Shown here: in pieces, positions 1 through 5,964 of the stretch | Layout: each line of letters starts with the position of its first letter | Position numbering within the stretch: position 1 is the stretch's first letter | Assembly (NCBI GenBank): GCA_964496245.1 | Contig: CAZBZG010000147.1 | Coordinates: forward strand, 1-11,302 | Source: CAZBZG01 sp964496245 | GTDB taxonomy: Bacteria; Planctomycetota; SZUA-567 | DNA length: 11,302 nucleotides | Direction of reading: 5' to 3' | Notes under the pieces: generated by a model | Databases searched by the model: none | What the model was told of the DNA's origin: nothing | Seen by the model: only the letters and a program-made list of their open reading frames with translations | Translations under genes and position numbers: made by a program

Positions 1-414
1 GTGATCGCGACAGCGGCGGCCGGGGCGCTGCCGCTGGAACGCCAGCGCATCGAGGCGGCGCTCGCCCCCTTTCGGGGCGAGATTCTGCAGACGCCGCCCA
101 TGCACAGTGCGCTCAAACGAAACGGCAAGCCGCTCTACGCGCTCGCGCGGGAGGGCAGGGTGGTCGAGCGCAAACCCCGGCGCGTGCGCGTCTCGTCCCT
201 GGAGTTGCGGGAGTCAGACGGCGCGTCGGGCGCACTCGAACTGACCGTGTCGAGCGGCTTCTACGTGCGCACCCTCATCGACGACCTGGGCGAGGCCCTG
301 GGCGTAGGCGCGCACATGACCGCGCTCGTGCGCACGGCCATCGGGCCGTTCGCGCTGGCGGATGCGGTGCCGCCCGAGGGCATCGTTCCCCCGGAGGAAC
401 GCGGAGCGTTCTGA
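1..414 (+). CDS. truB: tRNA pseudouridine(55) synthase TruB, 3' part only
   Basis: This is the C-terminal part (about 137 residues) of TruB, the cytoplasmic enzyme that isomerises U55 to pseudouridine in the T-loop of tRNAs. Visible family motifs are the FRGEILQTPPMHSALKRNGK block (from about residue 24) and SGFYVRTLIDDLGEALGVGAH (from about residue 85). They align in order with the second half of E. coli TruB. The catalytic Asp and the N-terminal KPxGxTS region lie before the window, so the GTG at position 1 is almost certainly an internal Val codon and not the start. TruB is usually about 230-310 residues, so roughly half is missing. The stop is followed after 18 bp by the end of a gene on the other strand, so truB is the last gene of its operon. 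Upstream neighbours such as rbfA or infB, common in bacteria, cannot be seen here. Confidence 0.95.
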   Translation: MIATAAAGALPLERQRIEAALAPFRGEILQTPPMHSALKRNGKPLYALAREGRVVERKPRRVRVSSLELRESDGASGALELTVSSGFYVRTLIDDLGEALGVGAHMTALVRTAIGPFALADAVPPEGIVPPEERGAF

Positions 415-432
415 GGCCCGCCCGTACGCGGC

Positions 433-1728
433 TCACGCGCTGGGGCCGCCCCCCCCGTCGTACCGCTGCCAGGCGGGCGGGTCCTTGAGCTTGTAGAGCA
501 TCTCGCCCGCGTGGGGCACGAGCAGGAGGCCTTCCCCCTCCCGGTCGGCGAAGGCGGCCGGATCGATCGATGCCGGATCGCGGTAGCCCAGGTTGATCTT
601 TCGGCAGGTCGCTTCCGGGATGCCCGTGGCCAGGGTCACCCGCACCCGGCAGCGCTCTTCGCCGTTCTCGTACGTGCCGATCCCGCGCACGTGCGTGGAG
701 TGGGCGATCACGCCCCACGGGTGGTGCTTGAACCGGTCCCACTGCTTGAGGAAGTAGTCGCGGGTGTGGTACCCGATCTCCTCGATGGTGGCGCCGTGGG
801 CGACCGCGAGCTCGCGGATGTGCGGGGCGTAGATGATGAGTTCGCCCCCGTCGGCGACCACGGGTTCGAGTTTGTACATGCACTTGCCGCCGGTCCAGAG
901 TTCGTCGTACATCTCCGGCGCGCAGGAGAGGACCGTATGGAAGGGATGGTCCTTGTACAGCACATGGACCTGGTCCGAGAGGTCGGCGGCCGCGCTCCAG
1001 GCCTCCTCCGGGCTGCCGTAGTAGAGCCCGGCCAAGGCGTCCTCCTTGACCACCAGGCAGAGGGCGCGCCGCTCGATCGGGATGAGCCTGGCCGCCCGGT
1101 CGAGCAGGGCCCGCACGGGCGTCTGCTTGGTGCCGATGATCTTGGGGTTGGTGATCACAGCCCCAAGCCAGTGGAAGAAATCGATGATCTCCTGGCCGCT
1201 GATGCCGGGGAAGAAGTACTTGTTGCCGCCCGAGAACCCCACGACTTCGTGGGGGAAGACCGGGCCGGTCACGAGCAGCACGTCGTAGTCGTGGATGAGC
1301 CTGTTGATCGTGACCGGAACGTCCATGCTGAAACGCCCGCTCGTGAGCGCGTCGATGTCGCGGGCCGGGATCGTGCCGAGGACGTCGAGCTGGTCGGGGT
1401 CCTTCCATGCGTGATTGAAGAAACGTACGTTGGCGAACGCGCCCGTGCGGTCGCCTTCCTCAAGCTCGAAACGCCGGTCGATCTGCGCGTCCGTGAGCGG
1501 GGGATGGGTCCCCAGGGCGATCAGGACGTCCAGGGCGGCCGCTTTTTGACCGATGGCCTCGTGCACGGCGCGGAAGACGAGCCCCATGGGACACGAGCGG
1601 GAGAGGTCGGGCGTGATGAGCAGCACGCGCTTGCCCGCGTAGTCGTCCTGGTCGAGGGCGGAGGCGACCAGACGGCGCACCTCGGGGTCGGGCAGAGATG
1701 TGTCCGCGGATCCTGTTCCTGCGGCCAT
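433..1728 (-). CDS. larA: LarA-family nickel-pincer racemase/epimerase (lactate racemase-like, DUF2088)
   Basis: The 431-residue product is a full-length member of the LarA family. These cytoplasmic racemases or epimerases of 2-hydroxy acids use a nickel-pincer nucleotide bound covalently to a lysine. Motifs seen: D41-x-S-R44, GTH75, NH106, PH160-x5-SGGNK170, and H186. The spacings D-x2-R, H-x9-K and K-x15-H match D72/R75, H174/K184 and H200 of Lactiplantibacillus LarA, so K170 is the predicted cofactor-bound lysine. A later Lys (K282 or K286 in TGGKCMYK) fits the second catalytic lysine. The ATG is preceded by a consensus AAGGAGG four bases upstream. The gene follows the receiver-domain gene after 44 bp with no promoter seen, so co-transcription is plausible. 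No larB, larC or larE cofactor genes are in the window. The family racemises several hydroxy acids, so the substrate is unassigned; the gene symbol denotes family only. Confidence 0.87.
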   Translation of the reverse strand: MAAGTGSADTSLPDPEVRRLVASALDQDDYAGKRVLLITPDLSRSCPMGLVFRAVHEAIGQKAAALDVLIALGTHPPLTDAQIDRRFELEEGDRTGAFANVRFFNHAWKDPDQLDVLGTIPARDIDALTSGRFSMDVPVTINRLIHDYDVLLVTGPVFPHEVVGFSGGNKYFFPGISGQEIIDFFHWLGAVITNPKIIGTKQTPVRALLDRAARLIPIERRALCLVVKEDALAGLYYGSPEEAWSAAADLSDQVHVLYKDHPFHTVLSCAPEMYDELWTGGKCMYKLEPVVADGGELIIYAPHIRELAVAHGATIEEIGYHTRDYFLKQWDRFKHHPWGVIAHSTHVRGIGTYENGEERCRVRVTLATGIPEATCRKINLGYRDPASIDPAAFADREGEGLLLVPHAGEMLYKLKDPPAWQRYDGGGGPSA

Positions 1729-1732
1729 GGGG

Positions 1733-1739
1733 CCTCCTT
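1733..1739 (-). promoter_or_regulatory. Strong Shine-Dalgarno of the larA-like gene
   Basis: The minus strand reads AAGGAGG, four bases before the ATG at 1728. It is the most complete ribosome binding site in the window and fixes the start of the racemase gene. Confidence 0.75.
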
Positions 1740-1772
1740 GCGGATGGGGTCGGGGGCGAAAGTGTTGCCGAG

Positions 1773-2732
1773 CTACGCTTCCTGCGGCACCAGTTCTCGG
1801 AGGGCTTCGAGGAGCTTCTCGGCGGCCACGGGCTTGACGAGATAACGCAGATGGGGGTAGGTGGAGACCACGAACTCGTCCTTGAGCTGCTCGTAGGCCG
1901 AGCAGATGATCACAGGCACCCTGGACCCGGCCGCCGTCAGCCGGGCGAGCAATTCCAGCCCGTGCAGCCCGGGCATTTTCATGTCGAGCACGGCGGCGGC
2001 AAACGCTTCGTTCTGCAGCTTCTCCCAGGCCTGCTCGCCATTGGTGGCTTCCTCCACCATGTAGTTTTCGTCCTCGAGGCGTTTGCGAAAGACCATGCGG
2101 ATGCGGGCGTCATCGTCGGCCAGGAGCACCCGGCGGCCGGCCATGCGGCGGAGCATCTGGGTGTTCCCGATGCTGCCTGCGTCGCCGCCGTAGAAGGGCG
2201 ATGGGTCGCCCGCCGCCTGCGGGCCGGCCTGCGGGGGCTGGGCGGACGCGGGCCCCTGCGGGGGCTGGCCGGACGCAGGGGGCTGCGGCGGCGGCTTGGG
2301 CTGAGGGCGTCCCTTCTGCGGCGGGCGCGCCACGCGGAAGGTCTGTCGTCTCTGCGGCGGTTCCCCTTGCGTGCGGACCTGGAAGGTGGACTGGACGCCT
2401 GGCGCCGGGCCTGGAGGGGCGCCAGACTGCCGGTACTGCGTAGTCTGCACCGGCGCTTCGGGGGCGGGCGGGCGCAGGGCGGCTGCTGCAGCGGCATCGC
2501 CCGAGAGTGCTTGAACGAGGCTTTCGGCCTGTTGGCGTCCGATCCCGAGCATCTCAGCCTTCTGGCGGATGGCTTCGAAGATCGATCCGCGCTCGAGATC
2601 GGAGGCGGCCAGCACGCCGAGCAGGCTCTTCAACTGCAACGCATCGCAGGTGCCCAGACGATACTCGTTCAGGATGATGAAGGCCTTGGTCTCAGCCGCC
2701 AGTCCGCTGAGCGCGTCTTCTGCTGCTCCCAT
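1773..2732 (-). CDS. Response-regulator-like protein with C-terminal receiver domain and Pro/Gln-rich linker
   Basis: The product has 319 residues from the ATG at 2732. The start is chosen because GGAGAG precedes it closely and a good promoter lies just upstream; a longer open frame to 2828 would begin upstream of that promoter. Three parts are visible. Residues 5-80 are a predicted helical region of no family I recognise. Residues 85-180 are a low-complexity linker rich in Pro, Gln, Ala and Gly with a short internal repeat. Residues about 200-315 form a CheY-like receiver domain with acidic pair D206/D207, phospho-acceptor D250 in LDMKMPG, S278 at the Thr/Ser switch position, and K300 in YLVKP. 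No DNA-binding or enzymatic output domain follows, so output probably comes from the N-terminal part or from protein contacts. No histidine kinase gene is nearby. The partner and role are unknown. Confidence 0.88.
   Translation of the reverse strand: MGAAEDALSGLAAETKAFIILNEYRLGTCDALQLKSLLGVLAASDLERGSIFEAIRQKAEMLGIGRQQAESLVQALSGDAAAAAALRPPAPEAPVQTTQYRQSGAPPGPAPGVQSTFQVRTQGEPPQRRQTFRVARPPQKGRPQPKPPPQPPASGQPPQGPASAQPPQAGPQAAGDPSPFYGGDAGSIGNTQMLRRMAGRRVLLADDDARIRMVFRKRLEDENYMVEEATNGEQAWEKLQNEAFAAAVLDMKMPGLHGLELLARLTAAGSRVPVIICSAYEQLKDEFVVSTYPHLRYLVKPVAAEKLLEALRELVPQEA
2228..2281. repeat. 27-bp imperfect tandem repeat in the linker of the receiver protein
   Basis: Two copies of a GC-rich unit start at 2228 and 2255. 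They share cctgcgggggctgg followed by cggacgc, with single-base differences between copies. The unit is exactly nine codons, so it lengthens the Pro/Gln/Ala linker (the PASGQPPQG / PASAQPPQA segment) without changing frame. Such repeats can expand or contract by slippage. Confidence 0.7.
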
Positions 2733-2794
2733 CGGTCTCTCCTGGAAGCTCTCTCGCGCCGGTGACTCCCCGTGTGCCGCTCGCGTTTCGGGCC

Positions 2795-2822
2795 ATTGTA
2801 ACGCGGTGCCGGACCCGGTCAA
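2795..2822 (-). promoter_or_regulatory. Sigma-70-type promoter of the receiver-domain gene
   Basis: On the minus strand, TTGACC (2822-2817) is followed by a 16-bp spacer and TACAAT (2800-2795). The -35 matches the consensus at five of six bases, as does the -10. Predicted transcription would begin near 2788, giving a leader of roughly 55 bases before the ATG at 2732. It lies in the 121-bp gap after the TPR gene, so the receiver gene need not depend on read-through. Confidence 0.65.
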
Positions 2823-2853
2823 CTGCAATCTCGGCTGTGCGGGTTCGGCCGTG

Positions 2854-5079
2854 CTACCAGATCCGCAATTTGTCGTCCCCGGGCGGTGGCACGAGGCGCC
2901 GTCCGCCGGGCCGGTGCGGCGACGTACGCGCCGGCTTTGCCGGCAACCGTGGGATCTCCTCTCCGGCCGCCGCCCGGCGGATGCGTTGCTCGATCTGCGG
3001 CCAGAGATCCTGCGCTTGGGATACGGAGATGCTGGGCATCCCCCAGAGAGAGGCCTTGTAGTAGCCGGGCAGATAGCACTCGCTCAGGCGCAGGCGGCCT
3101 GCGGCGAGTTGTATGAGGAGCCTGCCGACGGCAGCGCGCGAAAGTTCCTGATCCAGGAGGCGGACGGTCCGCTCCGCAAAGAGCCTGCCCCCGGTCTGGG
3201 GCGCCTGGTCCGTGATCCGCGGGCGGGAGCGGGCCTGCGGCGCGTCGGCCCGGGACGGATCCTGGATGGAGGACATCGGGTCCGCGGGTCCCCCAGGTAG
3301 CCTGGCTCCGGCCTGGCCGGCTGTCGGCAGATCGTGTGCGAGCGCGAGAAGAAAGAGACGGTCGCGGACGCTCACGAGTTGCGGGACGCTCCAGTGAGAT
3401 TGGCTGATGGCCAGCGCCATGGCGCGCAGGTCCGCCTTGGGATTCTCGATGGCGGGCCGGGGATGGTTTGCCCAGAGCTGGGCGAGCGCGCGTGCGAGAG
3501 CGTCGACGTCGATGCCGGTGTCCGCGCCGGCGCGCGTTCTTTGCTGGACCTCGCTCTGGTATGCGTCGAGGGGTACGCGTGCGGCGGCTGGCATGCCCTC
3601 GAGGTCGAGGGGAACGTCAGTCTGCACGCGGGGGAGCTTCCCGTGGTCAACGAGCGGGGAGTCGGCCAACGTGACCGGCTGGCCGGCCCGCTTGCGGCTG
3701 CGGGCCTCGAGAAAGCGGTCGAGGCTGGGCTGGTAGACCGTTCCGCCCCGTTCCACGGCGAGCGTCTCGTACTTCACCGCCTGCTCGAAGTCGCGGTTGA
3801 TGTAGCAGGCCTCGGCCAGCGTATCGAGAATGGCGGGGGAGCGGTGACCATCGAGTTCCGCCGCCTTGCGTGCCAGCCGCAATGCCTCTTCCGGGGCGCG
3901 CGCATCTGGATCCTTGGCTGTGGCCAGCAGCCACGCGAGATGATTGTAGACGTGCGGGCTTTTGGCGCGGGCCAGCACGGCTTCGCGCAGCTCGACAATC
4001 GCCTCTTCGTATCGTCCCAGTTCCTCCAGCGCCTGCGCGCGCAGGCGGAGGATGTCCACGTGCCCCGGTTCCTTGCGGTGGAGGGCCTGGAGTTCCTCGA
4101 GCGCGCCCGCGGGCCGACGCATGGCGATGAGGGCCTGGGCGCGGCAGAGCCGCAGATGAAAATCGATCCGTGGATCGGGAATGCTCAGCTTCTCCAGCAG
4201 GGCGCCGGCCGCATCCAGATCCAGCAGGGCGAGGTCGTAGCGCTCGAGCAGCCCGAGCATCTGGCCGCGTTCGAGCAGGATGCGGGGGATGGATTCGACA
4301 AACCGGTTTTGGGCGAGGATCACCATGCGGCTGCAGATGGCGATGGCGCGGCGGTACTGGCCCTGGCGGGCGCATGTGCGGACCACGGGTCCCAGGGCGG
4401 GGAGGTAGCGGGGTCGCATCTCCGCAGCGCGTTCGAATTGTTCCTGGGCTTGCGCGAAGCGGTCGAGGCGGTAGAGGGCGCTGCCCCACAGCCCGTAGTC
4501 CCACGGAGTCGGGGTGCGGTTGTGCTGGAGGGCGTTGGCGTGCAGCTTCTGAAGCTTGGCCACGCAGCCGCGGTAGTCCTCTTCGCTGTAGAGCTGTTCG
4601 GCCTGGAGGCGCAGGAGCTCTTCGTTGGAGGGCGCCAGCTGCTCGAGCCGGTCGAGATCGACCAGGGGCTCGATCGAGAGGGCAGAAGGGGTGGGGAGGA
4701 GAAAGGGTTCGGTCGCCTGATAGTAGTAGGCGCTGGAGGCGCCGTGGCGGAGATCCTTGTACTGGAGGATCAGGTCCGCGATGCGTTCTCGGTGGGCCTC
4801 CGGCCAGGCGACGGCGCGTGCGAGGAGCGCATTCAGATGTGCGCGGGAGAGCCGCACGATGGCGTACAGATGCGAGGCCGTTGCTGCGTGGCTCCGTTGG
4901 TCGAGCGCCCCGAGCAGCCGGCCGGCATGGAACTCGAAGAGGACATCCTTGCGCACGGTCCAGGCGATGCCTGCTGCGGCGGGAATCAGGAGTGCGCCCA
5001 CGAACAGCCACAGCGGCAGCCACCGGCGGTGGCGGTCCGAGAAAGGTGTCGCATTGGCCCGGTGCCGGGGCCCTGCCAT
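2854..5079 (-). CDS. Membrane-anchored tetratricopeptide-repeat protein
   Basis: From the ATG at 5079 the product has 741 residues. A basic N-terminus is followed by one hydrophobic segment (about residues 20-42), so it is probably anchored in the inner membrane with the bulk outside the cytoplasm. Residues about 150-450 hold several TPR-like helical pairs, for example WGSALYRLDRFAQAQEQFERA, ALEELGRYEEAIVELREAV and the NHLAWLLAT-type repeat at about 379-399. TPRs are protein-interaction scaffolds. The last 280 residues show no motif I recognise and include a Pro/Arg-rich tail. The start is chosen because GGAAAGG lies about eight bases upstream and a promoter lies 70 bp upstream; the longer frame to 5178 would begin inside the -35 box. 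It is transcribed away from the ECF sigma gene, which suggests a possible link. The function cannot be named; TPR content is clear, exact repeat number is not. Confidence 0.85.
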   Translation of the reverse strand: MAGPRHRANATPFSDRHRRWLPLWLFVGALLIPAAAGIAWTVRKDVLFEFHAGRLLGALDQRSHAATASHLYAIVRLSRAHLNALLARAVAWPEAHRERIADLILQYKDLRHGASSAYYYQATEPFLLPTPSALSIEPLVDLDRLEQLAPSNEELLRLQAEQLYSEEDYRGCVAKLQKLHANALQHNRTPTPWDYGLWGSALYRLDRFAQAQEQFERAAEMRPRYLPALGPVVRTCARQGQYRRAIAICSRMVILAQNRFVESIPRILLERGQMLGLLERYDLALLDLDAAGALLEKLSIPDPRIDFHLRLCRAQALIAMRRPAGALEELQALHRKEPGHVDILRLRAQALEELGRYEEAIVELREAVLARAKSPHVYNHLAWLLATAKDPDARAPEEALRLARKAAELDGHRSPAILDTLAEACYINRDFEQAVKYETLAVERGGTVYQPSLDRFLEARSRKRAGQPVTLADSPLVDHGKLPRVQTDVPLDLEGMPAAARVPLDAYQSEVQQRTRAGADTGIDVDALARALAQLWANHPRPAIENPKADLRAMALAISQSHWSVPQLVSVRDRLFLLALAHDLPTAGQAGARLPGGPADPMSSIQDPSRADAPQARSRPRITDQAPQTGGRLFAERTVRLLDQELSRAAVGRLLIQLAAGRLRLSECYLPGYYKASLWGMPSISVSQAQDLWPQIEQRIRRAAAGEEIPRLPAKPARTSPHRPGGRRLVPPPGDDKLRIW

Positions 5080-5149
5080 AAGGACGCCCTTTCCGTCGGG
5101 TCGGGTACGAAACCCTCGCCCGTTTCTGCCAACCCCCGTCTCCCTCGTA

Positions 5150-5178
5150 AGTTTACTTCCACCAGTAGGTTCGGTCAA
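5150..5178 (-). promoter_or_regulatory. Sigma-70-type promoter of the TPR gene
   Basis: On the minus strand, TTGACC (5178-5173), a 17-bp spacer and TAAACT (5155-5150) form a good promoter. Predicted transcription begins near 5143 with a leader of about 65 bases. Its -35 box is separated by 11 bp from the -35 box of the divergent sigma gene promoter. Confidence 0.65.
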
Positions 5179-5189
5179 ACAAAAAGGGC

Positions 5190-5218
5190 TTGACCCCAGA
5201 GGACCGTCCGGCTAGAGT
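5190..5218 (+). promoter_or_regulatory. Sigma-70-type promoter of the ECF sigma/anti-sigma operon
   Basis: TTGACC (5190-5195), a 17-bp spacer and TAGAGT (5213-5218) match the housekeeping consensus at five and four of six bases. Predicted start is near 5225, leaving a leader of about 75 bases. An ECF-type self-activation site (GGAAC near -35 with GTC near -10) was not obvious, so housekeeping transcription is the simplest reading. Confidence 0.6.
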
Positions 5219-5298
5219 TGCTCGCTGTCAGAGAACGTGGCAGAAATCGGCAACAAATGAACCCGCCCGCATCTCGCAGGCGTCTACCGGGGTGGAAG

Positions 5299-5964
5299 AT
5301 GGAGTCACCAAGGCCCGAGCCGATGCAGGACGTAGGCGGCGAACCAGGGGCTGCGGCGGCTGCTTCCCTGGCGACGCTCTCGCCAGAGGATCTGCTCGAC
5401 CGGTTCGTACAGGGAGAGGACGAAGCCTTTACCCTGCTGGTGGAACGCGTGGGCGCTCGGCTCTACGGTTTCCTCTGCCGGTTCTTGGGCGACAGGCACA
5501 AGGCCGAGGATGCGTACCAGACCGTTCTGATCAAGGTGGCCAAGCACGCCCACGCCTACGACCGCCGGGCGCGACTCACGACGTGGCTCTACCGGATCGC
5601 CCGGAACGCGTGTGTGGATAGGGTCCGGCGGGACGCGCGCACCCCCACGCAGTCGCTCGATGCGGGGGACGACGAAAAGGGCCCGTCCGGCTCCGATGCG
5701 GTGGCGGCGGCTGATCCGGCTCCCGGTGCGAAACTGGAAGCCGAAGAGCTGGGCGCCTGCATCGCCGAAGCGGTCGCGGAACTGCCGGAGGAGCAGCGCG
5801 AGGTCTTTCTCCTCAAGGAGGACGGCGAGCTGACCTTTGACGAGATCGGTGAATTGCTGGGCTGCGGCAAGGAGACGGCGAAGAGCCGCATGCGCTACGC
5901 CCTGCGACGCCTGCAGAATGCGCTTGGGAAACAGGGGCGGCTGTACGGATTGCTGGAATCATGA
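5299..5964 (+). CDS. ECF-family RNA polymerase sigma factor (sigma-70 family, group 4)
   Basis: From the ATG at 5299 the product has 221 residues. Region 2 spans about residues 30-113: AFTLLVERVGARLYGFLCRF, then GDRHKAEDAYQTVLIKV, then LTTWLYRIARNACVDRVRRD. Region 4 spans about 151-209: LPEEQREVFLLKEDGELTFD, then a helix-turn-helix with EIGELLGCGKETAKSRMRYA. An acidic, Gly/Ala/Ser-rich linker of some 37 residues joins them. The missing region 3 is typical of ECF sigmas, which direct RNA polymerase to a stress or envelope regulon. The start has GGGGTGGA just upstream; a TTG at 5218 falls in the -10 box and cannot begin the transcribed message. ATG codons at 5257 and 5323 are less likely alternatives. 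The stop overlaps the next gene by ATGA, so the cognate anti-sigma factor is translationally coupled. Confidence 0.94.
   Translation: MESPRPEPMQDVGGEPGAAAAASLATLSPEDLLDRFVQGEDEAFTLLVERVGARLYGFLCRFLGDRHKAEDAYQTVLIKVAKHAHAYDRRARLTTWLYRIARNACVDRVRRDARTPTQSLDAGDDEKGPSGSDAVAAADPAPGAKLEAEELGACIAEAVAELPEEQREVFLLKEDGELTFDEIGELLGCGKETAKSRMRYALRRLQNALGKQGRLYGLLES

Noticed and set aside
511..1845. Long open frame on the plus strand opposite the racemase gene
   Set aside because: It is antisense to a gene with clear LarA motifs, has no family resemblance, and is explained by high GC suppressing stop codons.
3334..5193. 619-codon plus-strand frame opposite the TPR gene, and a minus-strand frame at 3647-5023
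   Set aside because: Both are shadows of the TPR coding frame; composition is Arg/Gly/Pro-rich with no recognisable domain, while the TPR frame has clear repeats, a membrane segment, a promoter and a ribosome binding site.
5218..5220. TTG as start of the sigma factor
   Set aside because: It overlaps the -10 hexamer, so it would not be in the transcript; the extra residues also show no sigma homology.
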